NCBI GenBank assembly: GCA_023433835.1 | Contig: JAEYTW010000629.1 | Coordinates: 1-29,118 of the forward strand | Direction: 5' to 3' | Origin: Pseudomonadota bacterium | GTDB lineage: Bacteria > Pseudomonadota > Alphaproteobacteria > Ferrovibrionales > Ferrovibrionaceae | DNA: 29,118 bases | In this document: one piece after another, positions 7,795 to 15,495 of the stretch | Numbering within the stretch: the stretch's first letter is position 1 | How the letters are laid out: the number at the start of each line of letters is the position of its first letter | The notes under the pieces: model-generated | The model's database searches: none | What the model was told of the DNA's origin: nothing | Seen by the model: the letters and a program-made list of their open reading frames with translations, nothing else | Made by a program: the position numbers and the translations under genes

Positions 7795-8663
7795 AAATCC
7801 GCGGCCTTGTCCCGGCGGCCCCCGCGGCGCTGTTCCTGCTGGCCTTCATGGTCGGACCGCTGCTGCTGATGCTTTATGTCTCCACGCTCGAGCGCGGCGC
7901 CTTCGGCGGCGTGGTGTGGGACGCGCACAGCTTCGTCGCCTATGAGAAGCTGGTGTTCGAGCGCGACCTGGTCGGCCGGCTCGGCATCAATCCCGACTAC
8001 GTCACCATCTTCGCCCGCTCGTTCCGGCTGGCAGCGATCACCACGGCAGTGACGCTCACCATCGGCATTCCGACCGCTCTCTACATGACGATGCTGCCGG
8101 CCCGGCGTTCGGCGCTGCTGCTGTTCCTGATCACCGTGCCGTTCTGGACCAACCTGCTGGTACGCAACTTCGCCTGGATCCTGCTGCTCAGGAACGGCGG
8201 GCCGATCGACGGCGCCCTCAACTGGCTCGGGGTCGTGTCCGGCCCGATCGACATCCTCTACACGCCGTTCGCCACCGGCATCGGCCTGGCCTATTCCTTC
8301 CTGCCCTACATGATCCTGCCGATCTTCGTGGCGATGGAACGCATCGACCGCCGGCTGATCGAGGCGGCCTTCGACCTCGGCGCCAACCGCCTGCAGGTGC
8401 TGACCCGCGTCGTGCTGCCGCTGGCCATGCCCGGCATCGTCGCCGGCGGCGTCCTGGTCTTCGTGCCCTGCCTCGGTGCCTATGTCAGCCCCGAGCTGCT
8501 CGGCGGCGCCAAGTCGATGATGATCGGCAACCTGATCCAGGCCCAGTTCGGCGCCTCGCGCAACTGGCCGTTCGGCGCCGCGCTGGCCATGGTGCTGCTG
8601 GTCATCCTGCTGATGGGCCTCGGCCTGCTCTCGCTTGCCGGCCGGCGGAGGAAGGTGCTGTGA
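7791..8663 (+). CDS. potB: PotB-like ABC transporter permease
   Basis: A 290-residue membrane protein with about six hydrophobic segments, beginning with a helix at roughly residues 7-27. It contains the PotB-like region VPFWTNLLVRNFAWILLL and the cytoplasmic EAA loop EAAFDLGANRLQVLTRVVLPLAMPGI, which docks on the ATPase. It forms one half of the inner-membrane channel. The ATG at 7791 overlaps the potA stop, and the stop overlaps the potC GTG start, so the three are translated as a coupled block. Confidence 0.92.
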   Translation: MKIRGLVPAAPAALFLLAFMVGPLLLMLYVSTLERGAFGGVVWDAHSFVAYEKLVFERDLVGRLGINPDYVTIFARSFRLAAITTAVTLTIGIPTALYMTMLPARRSALLLFLITVPFWTNLLVRNFAWILLLRNGGPIDGALNWLGVVSGPIDILYTPFATGIGLAYSFLPYMILPIFVAMERIDRRLIEAAFDLGANRLQVLTRVVLPLAMPGIVAGGVLVFVPCLGAYVSPELLGGAKSMMIGNLIQAQFGASRNWPFGAALAMVLLVILLMGLGLLSLAGRRRKVL

Positions 8664-9463
8664 CCAACCTGTTCCGCTTCCCCGGTACCGCGACGATCGC
8701 GGCCCTGGGCCTTGCCTTCCTCTATCTGCCGATCCTGGCCCTGCTGATCCTGTCGTTCAACGAGAACGACCTGATCACCATCTGGACCGGGTTCTCGACG
8801 CGCTGGTATCAGGCCGTCTTCACCAATGTCGACATGCTGCAGGCGGCGCGCAACTCGCTGATCGTCGCCGCCTGCGCGACGCTGTTCGGCACGGCGGCGG
8901 CCACGGCCGCGACCCTGGGCGTCGCCCGGTCACGCGCCGCCTGGAAGGCCGCGATCGAAGGCCTGCTGGGGCTGCCGATCCTGGTGCCGGAGATCGTCAC
9001 CGCGGTCGCCCTGCTGCTGCTGTTCGTCTTCGTCGGCTTCCAGCTCGGGCTGTTCACCGTGATCATCGCCCATACGGTGTTCTGCATTCCCTTCGCCTAT
9101 TACCCGATCCGCGCCCGGCTGGCCGGCCTCGATCCCGCGCTGTCGGAGGCCGCCGCCGACCTCTACGCCGACCCGGCGCGCCGCTTCCTGCGCATCGAAC
9201 TGCCGTTGCTGGCGCCGGGGATCGCGGCTGGCGCGATGCTCGCCTTCATCTCGTCGCTGGGCGATTTCGTCATCACCTATTTCGTCGCGGGGCCGGGCGC
9301 CACCACCCTGCCCGTCTACATCTTCGGCATGATCCGCATCGGCATCACCCCTGAGGTCAATGCCCTGTCAGCCGTCATGCTGCTCGCCTCGATCCTGCTG
9401 ATCTCGATCGCCTTTCTGCTGGGACGCTATTCCGACAAACAGTCTAACAAGGGGAAGAGTTAA
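8660..9463 (+). CDS. potC: PotC-like ABC transporter permease
   Basis: A 267-residue permease with about six membrane helices. The EAA loop is EAAADLYADPARRFLRIELPLLAPGI, and the region SLGDFVITYFVAGPGATTLPVYIFGMIR is the PotC-type signature seen in spermidine/putrescine systems. It pairs with PotB as the second half of the channel. The start is a GTG at 8660 within GTGA overlapping the potB stop, with GGAGGAAGG shortly upstream. The last codon is directly followed by the ATG of the substrate-binding protein. Confidence 0.92.
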   Translation: MTNLFRFPGTATIAALGLAFLYLPILALLILSFNENDLITIWTGFSTRWYQAVFTNVDMLQAARNSLIVAACATLFGTAAATAATLGVARSRAAWKAAIEGLLGLPILVPEIVTAVALLLLFVFVGFQLGLFTVIIAHTVFCIPFAYYPIRARLAGLDPALSEAAADLYADPARRFLRIELPLLAPGIAAGAMLAFISSLGDFVITYFVAGPGATTLPVYIFGMIRIGITPEVNALSAVMLLASILLISIAFLLGRYSDKQSNKGKS

Positions 9464-10510
9464 ATGACGCGTTACGCCCGCCTGCTCGCCACCGCGGTGG
9501 CCCTCGTCTGCGCACCCGCGCTGGCCCATGCCCAAGACAAGGTCCTGCAGCTCTATTCCTGGGCGAACTACGTTCCGCCCGACCTGTTGAAGCGGTTCGA
9601 GGCCGAGACCGGCATCAAGGTCCAGGTCGACGTCTACGATTCCAACGACACGATGCTGGCCAAGCTGCAGGCCGGCGGTGGCGGTTACGACATCGTCGTG
9701 CCGACCAACTCGATCCTCGGCACGATGATCAAGACCGGCCTGCTGCAGAAGGTCGACGCCGCCAAGCTCGCCAACTTCGCCAATGTCGACAAGCCGTTCG
9801 ACAAGCCCGACGTCGATCCGAACCGCGACTACTCGGTGCCCTACATGTGGGGCTCGACCGGCTTCACCTATGATTCGGCAAAGGTGCCCGGCGGCAAACT
9901 GACCGAGAGCTGGAAGGAATTCTTCGAACCGCGGCCCGAGCTGGCCGGCAAGATCGCGGCACTGGGCGACCAGGGCGAGATGTTCACCGCCGGCGCCCTC
10001 TACCTCGGCATCGATACCTGCACCGAGAAGCCCGAGGATGCGCAGAAGATCCTCGACCTGCTCCTGAAGCAGAAGCCCGACATCAAGATCTACTCCTCGA
10101 CCGGCACGATCGACCGCGTCGCGGCGGGCGAGGTCGTGATGCACCAGCAGTGGAACGGCGCGGCCTATCGCGCGCGCCTCAAGCTGCCGACCGCGGTGTT
10201 CGTCTACCCGGCCGAGGGCATGAACCTCTGGGGCGACAATTTCGCCGTGCCGAAGGGGGCGAAGAACGTCGAGAACGCCAAGACCTTCATGAACTGGATG
10301 ATGGATCCGAAGAACGCGGGCGAAGCCTCGAACTTCTCCGGCTACAACAATGCCATCAAGGGTTCGGCGGCGTTCATGAAGCCCGAGATGCGCGACGATC
10401 CGGCGATCAACCCGCCGGAGGCGATGAAGGCCCGCTTCCGCCCGGTCAAAGATTGCTCGCTGAAGAACCGCGAGCTGCGCGACGGCGTCTGGACGCGGCT
10501 GCGTCGCTGA
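9464..10510 (+). CDS. potD: PotD/PotF-like periplasmic polyamine-binding protein
   Basis: A 348-residue periplasmic binding protein. The signal peptide is residues 1-23 with probable cleavage after AHA. The mature protein starts QDKVLQLYSWANYVPPDLLKRFE, the classical PotD/PotF opening, and includes YDIVVPTNSILG near residue 77 and a PYMWGSTGF segment near residue 127. It delivers the substrate to PotBC. Binding of a polyamine itself is uncertain, because close relatives bind other amines and opine-like compounds. AGGGGAAGAG precedes the ATG, which abuts the potC stop with no gap. The C45 enzyme follows after two bases. Confidence 0.92.
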   Translation: MTRYARLLATAVALVCAPALAHAQDKVLQLYSWANYVPPDLLKRFEAETGIKVQVDVYDSNDTMLAKLQAGGGGYDIVVPTNSILGTMIKTGLLQKVDAAKLANFANVDKPFDKPDVDPNRDYSVPYMWGSTGFTYDSAKVPGGKLTESWKEFFEPRPELAGKIAALGDQGEMFTAGALYLGIDTCTEKPEDAQKILDLLLKQKPDIKIYSSTGTIDRVAAGEVVMHQQWNGAAYRARLKLPTAVFVYPAEGMNLWGDNFAVPKGAKNVENAKTFMNWMMDPKNAGEASNFSGYNNAIKGSAAFMKPEMRDDPAINPPEAMKARFRPVKDCSLKNRELRDGVWTRLRR

Positions 10511-10512
10511 CC

Positions 10513-11613
10513 ATGTCGATCGCGGTCCTTGAAACCCAGGGGTCGGCGCATGAGCGCGGCCGTCAGCACGGTGTGCTGATGGCCGCGGCCATCGCCGCCA
10601 ATGTCGAGACCTATCTCGATCGCTTCGCCGCCGGCGGCCTCGACCGCGACACGGCATTGGCCGCGGCCGAAGCCTGGATCCCCCGGCTGGCGCGGATCAA
10701 CCCGGCCTATCATGAGGAGATGGTCGGCATCGCCGCCGGCGCCGACCTGCCCTTGCGCGTCGTCTCGCTGCTCAACGTCCGCTACGAACTCACCTACGGC
10801 GTGTTCGGCGCCGAGGCCAAGGCCAAGACCAAGGGCACGCCCGAGCCCGACGGCTGCACGGCTTTCGGCCTGCTGCCGGAACGGACCGAGAGCGGCCATG
10901 TCGTCCTCGGCCAGAACTGGGACTGGCTGGAACGCGTCCGGGGCAAGAGCTTCGTGATGCGCGCCCGGCGCGAGGGCCAGCCCGATTTTCTCGCCGTCAT
11001 GGAGGCCGGCATCGTCGGCGCCAAGATGGCGGTGAACGAGCATGGCATCGGCCTGTGCATCAACGGGCTGGTGTCGGCCCGTGACGGTGTCAACGACGGG
11101 GCCAAGCCGTTCCACGTCCGCTGCCGCGAGATCATCGATGCCCGCCGCTACGACCATGCGCTGCTGGCGATCCTGGCCGGGGCCCGCATGGGCTCGGCCA
11201 ATTTCCTGGTCGGCACGGCCGAGGGCGAGATCATCGATATCGAGACCACGCCCGACGATCATGCCTGCATCTACCCGGTCGACGGCGTGATCACCCATGC
11301 CAACCATTTCGAGGCGATGCCCGGCATCGGTTCGCGCATGGAGACGATCTCGGCCGGCACGTTGTTCCGGGGCGACCGGCTGCGCCGCCTGCTCGCCCGC
11401 GGCGGCGCGCGGATCAGCCAGGATTACATGCGCGCCTGCCTCTCGGACCATGTCAGCCACCCGCAGGGGATCTGCCGGCACCCTGATCCTGACGTCGTCG
11501 ATGCCAAGCGGACGGTGACCGCGGTCGCCGTGCTGATCGACCTCGACGAGCGCCGGATCGCGGTGGCCGACGGCCCGCCCTGCGAGACGCCGTTCGAGAA
11601 TTTCACGCTCTGA
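10513..11613 (+). CDS. C45 family acyltransferase/amidase (acyl-CoA:6-APA acyltransferase-like)
   Basis: A 366-residue N-terminal-nucleophile hydrolase of the peptidase C45 / penicillin acyltransferase-like family. The putative autocatalytic site is Gly114-Cys115 in DGCTAFGLLPE, followed by the conserved VVLGQNWDW and, further on, the NEHGIGLCINGL region and THANHF near residue 260. Family members cleave themselves before the cysteine and then hydrolyse or transfer an acyl group on an amide. It starts two bases after the potD stop and is the last gene of the importer operon, so it probably cleaves the imported compound, for example an N-acylated amine. There is no signal peptide, so it should act in the cytoplasm. 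Substrate unknown. Confidence 0.85.
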   Translation: MSIAVLETQGSAHERGRQHGVLMAAAIAANVETYLDRFAAGGLDRDTALAAAEAWIPRLARINPAYHEEMVGIAAGADLPLRVVSLLNVRYELTYGVFGAEAKAKTKGTPEPDGCTAFGLLPERTESGHVVLGQNWDWLERVRGKSFVMRARREGQPDFLAVMEAGIVGAKMAVNEHGIGLCINGLVSARDGVNDGAKPFHVRCREIIDARRYDHALLAILAGARMGSANFLVGTAEGEIIDIETTPDDHACIYPVDGVITHANHFEAMPGIGSRMETISAGTLFRGDRLRRLLARGGARISQDYMRACLSDHVSHPQGICRHPDPDVVDAKRTVTAVAVLIDLDERRIAVADGPPCETPFENFTL

Positions 11614-11616
11614 CGG

Positions 11617-12255
11617 TCAGGGTCGGGCCCGTTCCTGCTGGCCCGATCCGCTCTCCTCCAGCCGCGCCTCGGCACCGGCGATCAGCAGGCTCAGCCCCGC
11701 CTCGAACAGCGCCCCCGGGCCGCCCTGCCGGTAATGGCCGATGGCGGCGGCGGTCAGCGGATGGCTGGCCGCCGCGGCGTCGAGATCGGCGGCCCCGCCG
11801 GTCTGCTCGGCCTGTTCCTCCAGCACGCAGCCGACGACATAGCGGCCGATCGCGACCAGCAGGTCCATCGCCAGCCCCGGGGTGAAGCCGGCCTGGGCCA
11901 GGAACGCCAGCTGGGTTTCGACCTGCGGCAGCGCGCCCGGGGCGGCCTCGGTGCCGGCATGGACCCGGGCGCCGTCGCGATGGCTGAGCAGCGCGCCGCG
12001 GAAGCTGCGCGCGTTGGCGCGCAGGAAATCGCGCCAGTCCTGGCCCGGCCGGGGCAGGCGCACGGCGTGGCCGCGGGCCAGGATCTCCAGATTCAATGCA
12101 TCGAGCAGCGCGCGTTTCGAGCGGAAATGCCAGTACAGCGCCGGCTGCTGCACGCCGAGGCGGCGGGCCAAAGCGCGCGTGGTCAGGCCGTCGACGCCGG
12201 CTTCGTTCAGAAGCCCGAGCGCCGCCTCGACGATCCGCTGCCGGTCCACCTTCAT
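11617..12255 (-). CDS. tetR: Tetracycline repressor-type TetR regulator
   Basis: A 212-residue true Tet repressor homologue with the TetR_C domain, not just a generic TetR-family protein. The helix-turn-helix ARRLGVQQPALYWHFRSKRALLDAL (residues 30-54) nearly matches TetR(B), keeping the base-contacting Gln, Pro, Tyr, His and Lys. By my alignment from memory (numbering offset by one), the drug-contacting residues His64, Asn82, Phe86, His100, Thr103, Gln116 and Glu147 of TetR(B) are all present; only His139 is replaced by Arg. It is divergent from tetA across 52 bases with two palindromes, and its start is five bases from the first, so it should repress both genes until a tetracycline binds. 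It converges on the C45 gene with three bases between stops. Confidence 0.93.
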   Translation of the reverse strand: MKVDRQRIVEAALGLLNEAGVDGLTTRALARRLGVQQPALYWHFRSKRALLDALNLEILARGHAVRLPRPGQDWRDFLRANARSFRGALLSHRDGARVHAGTEAAPGALPQVETQLAFLAQAGFTPGLAMDLLVAIGRYVVGCVLEEQAEQTGGAADLDAAAASHPLTAAAIGHYRQGGPGALFEAGLSLLIAGAEARLEESGSGQQERARP

Positions 12256-12260
12256 GACGG

Positions 12261-12281
12261 TTCTTTATCATTGATAAAGAA
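12261..12281. promoter_or_regulatory. tet operator 1 (perfect palindrome)
   Basis: A perfect palindrome with 10-base arms, TTCTTTATCA and TGATAAAGAA, around a central T. The core TTATCATTGATAA differs from the Tn10 tet operator core CTATCATTGATAG only at the outer base pair. It ends five bases before the tetR start codon and overlaps the likely tetA minus-35 box. Together with the conserved recognition helix of the adjacent TetR this is a well-supported operator. Confidence 0.88.
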
Positions 12282-12299
12282 ATTTATCGACGATAAATA
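12271..12299 (+). promoter_or_regulatory. Candidate tetA promoter
   Basis: TTGATA (12271-12276) and TAAATA (12294-12299) are spaced by 17 bases. Transcription would begin within a few bases of the tetA ATG at 12308, and no ribosome binding site is visible before that ATG, so the tetA message may be leaderless or nearly so. Both operators overlap this promoter. Confidence 0.45.
12282..12298. promoter_or_regulatory. tet operator 2 (perfect palindrome)
   Basis: A second perfect palindrome, ATTTATCG and CGATAAAT around a central A, immediately adjoining operator 1 with centres 19 bases apart. It shares the TTTATC/GATAAA half-sites with operator 1 but has CGACG in place of CATTG in the middle. 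It lies 9 bases before the tetA start and covers the candidate minus-10 box. Confidence 0.8.
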
Positions 12300-12307
12300 T
12301 CGCTGCC

Positions 12308-13477
12308 ATGACCTGGGGCTACAAACTGATCCTGGCGACCGTGACCCTTGATGCCGCGGGCATCGGGCTGGTGCTGCCGATCATTCCGCGGCTGTTGCGC
12401 GATGTCGGCCATACCGCCGATATCGGCTGGCAGATGGGCCTGTTCCTCGGCCTCTATGCCGCGATGCAGTTCGTCTGCGCCCCGGTCGTCGGCGCGCTGA
12501 GCGACCGCTTCGGCCGGCGGCCGGTGCTGCTCGCCGCGCTGAGGGGCGCCACCGTGGATTACCTGTTCATGGCCGGGGCGCCGACCCTGACGCTGCTGTT
12601 CCTCGGCCGGGCGATCGCCGGCGTCACCGGCGCCTCGGTCGCGGTCGCCAATGCCTACGTCGCCGACATCACCCCGGAAGACCAGCGCGCCCGCCGCTTC
12701 GGCCATCTCAGCGCCTGTTTCGGCGTCGGGTTCATCCTGGGGCCGGCGCTGGGCGGGCTGCTCGGCGACATTTGGATCCGCGCGCCGTTCCTGGCCGCGG
12801 CGGCGCTGAACGGCCTCAACCTCGCGCTGGCACTGTTCCTGCTGCCGGAATCGCGGCGGGGCGAGCGGGCGGCGTTCGACCGGGGGGCCCTGAACCCGCT
12901 GGCGCCGCTGCGCTGGGCCTTCGCCTTCCCTGCCCTGCTGCCGCTGCTGGCGGCCTTCGTGGTGATGACGCTGGTCGGCGAGGTCGGGGCCACGGTCTGG
13001 GTGATGTATGGCGAGGACAAGTTTGCCTGGAACGGCCTGATGGTCGGGCTGTCGCTGGCCGGTTTCGGCCTGTTCCATGCGGGTGCCCAAGCCTTCGTCG
13101 CCGGCCCGGTCGCCGAACGGTTCGGCGCACGCGGGGCGATCTTCGTCGCCATCGCCGCCGATAGCGCGGCCTACGTGCTGATCGCCCTGGTCACGCAAGG
13201 CTGGATGGCTTTCCTGCTGTTCCCGCTGTTCTGCCTCGGCGGCATCGGCGCCCCGGCGCTGCAATCGCTGATGTCGGCCCGGGCCGGCGAGGACCACCAG
13301 GGCCGGCTGCAGGGGGTGATGGCCAGCATGGCGGGCCTTGCCAGCATCATCGGCCCGCCGGCGATCAGCCTGGGCTACTTCGCCACCCGCGATGCCTTCC
13401 CCGGCTTCGTCTGGGTCGCCGGCGCGGCGCTCTACCTGCTCTGCCTGCCGCTGATCAGGACGCGTCAATCCGCCTGA
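12308..13477 (+). CDS. tetA: Tetracycline efflux MFS transporter, TetA family
   Basis: A 389-residue, 12-helix major facilitator of the DHA1 tetracycline/proton antiporter branch. Motif A is GALSDRFGRRP (residues 62-72), and VLLAALRGATVDYLF and WNGLMVGLSLAGFGLFH match TetA(B) closely. Even the numbering of residues reported as functionally important in the Tn10 pump coincides by my count: Asp15, Ser65-Asp66, Arg70, Asp84, Arg101, Asp120, Arg127, His257 and Asp285. It should export a tetracycline-metal complex in exchange for a proton at the inner membrane. It is divergent from its repressor with operators between. Base composition looks like its neighbours and no mobile element is nearby, so it appears native. 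Another natural substrate remains possible. Confidence 0.92.
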   Translation: MTWGYKLILATVTLDAAGIGLVLPIIPRLLRDVGHTADIGWQMGLFLGLYAAMQFVCAPVVGALSDRFGRRPVLLAALRGATVDYLFMAGAPTLTLLFLGRAIAGVTGASVAVANAYVADITPEDQRARRFGHLSACFGVGFILGPALGGLLGDIWIRAPFLAAAALNGLNLALALFLLPESRRGERAAFDRGALNPLAPLRWAFAFPALLPLLAAFVVMTLVGEVGATVWVMYGEDKFAWNGLMVGLSLAGFGLFHAGAQAFVAGPVAERFGARGAIFVAIAADSAAYVLIALVTQGWMAFLLFPLFCLGGIGAPALQSLMSARAGEDHQGRLQGVMASMAGLASIIGPPAISLGYFATRDAFPGFVWVAGAALYLLCLPLIRTRQSA

Positions 13478-13507
13478 GGACGGCCTTGATAGCGACTTAA
13501 ATGACCA

Positions 13508-13598
13508 ATCTTCGCTCCGGCGAAAGCCGGAGCCTAGGGTAAGCGCCGTGGCGCTTGCGACGCCCCTTGCCCTGGATCCCGGCTTTCGCCGGGATGAC
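13508..13598. repeat. Composite palindromic (REP-like) intergenic repeat, copy A
   Basis: Two hairpins form this element. The left is CTCCGGC-GAAA-GCCGGAG (13515-13532). The right is ATCCCGGC-TTTC-GCCGGGAT (13576-13595), flanked by a 34-base block (13565-13598) repeated exactly on the opposite strand at 22768-22801. It sits between the convergent stops of tetA and arsR, where it could also act as a two-way transcription terminator or end-stabiliser. Similar GGATCCCGGCTTTCGCCGGG elements are scattered widely in alphaproteobacterial genomes. Confidence 0.8.
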
Positions 13599-13635
13599 CA
13601 TGGCTTTTGGGGCGAGCATCGAAGCCTTAAGCGGC

Positions 13636-13977
13636 CTATTTGTCGTGATTGGCGGTAGCCGCCAGGAAATCGCCCAGGCGGTCGAGGCGGCCTTCCCAGC
13701 TTGCCCGCCGCTCGTTGATCCAGCGTTCGGCCTGGGACAGGGCCGCCGGCTCGATCCGGCAGGTGCGCACGCGGCCGATCTTCTCGGTACGGATCAGGCC
13801 CGAGGTTTCCAGCACCTGCAGATGCTGCAGCACCGAGGGCAGCGACATCGACAGCGGTTCGGCCAGTTCCTTGACCGAGGCCGGCCCCCGGCTCAGCCGG
13901 TCGATCATGTCGCGCCGGGTCTGATCGGCCAGGGCCTGGAACATGCGATCGAGGGCTGCGGCGGCTTGGTTAACCAT
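13636..13977 (-). CDS. ArsR family transcriptional regulator
   Basis: A 113-residue winged-helix protein. The DNA-binding region is at about residues 14-75: FQALADQTRRDMIDRLSRG, ASVKELAEPLSMSLPSVLQHLQVLE with the recognition helix, then a wing ending in TCRIEPAAL. It lacks the paired cysteines of the metal-sensing ArsR/SmtB proteins, so metal sensing is unlikely; it resembles the branch that often accompanies SRPBCC-domain genes, although none is present here. It starts 30 bases after the selO stop on the same strand and is likely cotranscribed. Its target is unknown. Confidence 0.87.
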   Translation of the reverse strand: MVNQAAAALDRMFQALADQTRRDMIDRLSRGPASVKELAEPLSMSLPSVLQHLQVLETSGLIRTEKIGRVRTCRIEPAALSQAERWINERRASWEGRLDRLGDFLAATANHDK

Positions 13978-14007
13978 AAGCCTATCTATCGCCGCCCGGC
14001 CGGCCGA

Positions 14008-15468
14008 TCAAGTCCCGCAGAAGGTCGCCGTCACCCGCTCGAAATCCTGCGGCGGCTCGGCATAGGCCTCCCGCCCCGGCTGGTCGTCGAAGGGCCGCGA
14101 CAGGACCTCGTGCAGGGTTTCGAACGGCCCGTAGTCGCCCAGCTCGATCGCCGCCGCGATCACGTCCTCGATACGGTGGTTGCGCGGGATGAAGGCGGGG
14201 TTGACCGCCCGCAGGGCCGCCGCGCGGTCGCCGGTTTCGCGCGCCAGCCGTTCGCGCCAGCGCGGCAACCAGGCGTCGACCGCTTCCGGATCGGCGAACA
14301 GGGCGCGCAGGCGCCATTCGCCGTCCGGCGTCACGGCATCGGCCAGGCGGCGGAAGGTCAGCGTGAAATCCGCGCCTTGCGCCGCCATCGCCTGCATCAG
14401 TTCCCGGGCCAGGGCAAGGTCGTCGTCCTCGGCCGTTTCCAGCCCGATCTTGGCCCGCAAACCCCGGTGATAGGCGGCCTCGAAGCGCGGCGCGAAACCA
14501 TCCAGCGCGGCATGCGCCTCGGCGACCTGCGCCTCCTCCTCGTCGGCCAGCAGCGGCAGCAGGCATTCGGCCAGCCGGGCCAGGTTCCACTGGGCGATGC
14601 GCGGCTGGTTGCCGTAGGCGTAGCGCCCGCCCTGGTCGATCGAGGACAGCACCATGCCGGGGTCGTAGGCATCCATGAAGGCGCAGGGGCCGTAATCGAT
14701 GGTTTCGCAGGCGACCGACATGTTGTCGGTATTCATCACGCCGTGGATGAAACCGACCAGCAGCCAGCGGGCGATCAGCTCGGCCTGGCCCGCGACGACG
14801 GCGTCGAGCAAGGCCCGGTACGGCGCGCCGGCGAGATCGGGATAGTTGTGGGCGACGACGTGGTCGGCCAGCAGCCGGAGGCCTTCGACGTCGCCGCGCG
14901 CGGCGAAGTACTGGAAGGTGCCGACGCGCACGAAGCTGGTTGCCACCCGTGCGATGACCGCACCGGGCAGCGGCCGGTCGCGGAACACGGTGTCGCCGGT
15001 GGTGACCGCCGCCAGCGCCCGCGTCGTCGGAATGCCCAGTGACGCCATCGCCTCGCTGACCAGATATTCGCGCAGCACCGGCCCCAGCGCGGCGCGGCCG
15101 TCGCCGCGGCGCGAGAACGGCGTCGGGCCGGATCCCTTCAGCTGGATATCGTAGCGCCGGCCGTCGATCCCGACGACCTCGCCCAGCAGCAAGGCCCGGC
15201 CATCGCCCAGCTGGGGCACGAAATTGCCGAACTGATGGCCCGCATAGGCCATCGCCAGCATCTCGGCCCCCGCCGGCACGGCATTGCCGGCCAGCACGGC
15301 GACGCCCTCGGGCGACGCCAGCGCGTCCGGATCGAGGCCGAGATTGAGCGCCAGATCGCGATTGACGCGGATCAGCCGGGGCTCGGCCACCGGCGTCGGG
15401 GCAAGCCGCGCGAAGAAACGGTCGGGCAGCCGGGCGTAGCTGTTGTCGAACGGGAAATGCAGGGTCAT
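14008..15468 (-). CDS. selO: Protein adenylyltransferase SelO (YdiU)
   Basis: A 486-residue pseudokinase-fold enzyme of the SelO/YdiU family, full length. Typical stretches are AMAYAGHQFGNFVPQLGDGRA near residue 75, DIQLKGSGPTPFSRRGDGRA near residue 108 and REYLVSEAMASLGIPTTRAL. Catalytic residues are Asp248 in HGVMNTDNMS and Asp258 in DYGP, the same ten-residue spacing as Asp252 and Asp262 of Pseudomonas SelO. SelO transfers AMP from ATP to hydroxyl side chains of proteins and has been linked to redox stress. The C-terminus ends FCGT, so Cys484 stands where eukaryotic homologues carry selenocysteine. The gene lies 27 bases downstream of fahA on the same strand but is functionally unrelated to it. 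Confidence 0.95.
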   Translation of the reverse strand: MTLHFPFDNSYARLPDRFFARLAPTPVAEPRLIRVNRDLALNLGLDPDALASPEGVAVLAGNAVPAGAEMLAMAYAGHQFGNFVPQLGDGRALLLGEVVGIDGRRYDIQLKGSGPTPFSRRGDGRAALGPVLREYLVSEAMASLGIPTTRALAAVTTGDTVFRDRPLPGAVIARVATSFVRVGTFQYFAARGDVEGLRLLADHVVAHNYPDLAGAPYRALLDAVVAGQAELIARWLLVGFIHGVMNTDNMSVACETIDYGPCAFMDAYDPGMVLSSIDQGGRYAYGNQPRIAQWNLARLAECLLPLLADEEEAQVAEAHAALDGFAPRFEAAYHRGLRAKIGLETAEDDDLALARELMQAMAAQGADFTLTFRRLADAVTPDGEWRLRALFADPEAVDAWLPRWRERLARETGDRAAALRAVNPAFIPRNHRIEDVIAAAIELGDYGPFETLHEVLSRPFDDQPGREAYAEPPQDFERVTATFCGT

Positions 15469-15495
15469 GGCCCGATCTTAGACCGGGCCGCGCCC

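Noticed and set aside
11617..13477. tetR/tetA as cargo of a transposon or integron
   Set aside because: No transposase, resolvase, integrase, insertion-sequence ends or target-site repeats are visible on either side, and base composition is like that of the neighbours.
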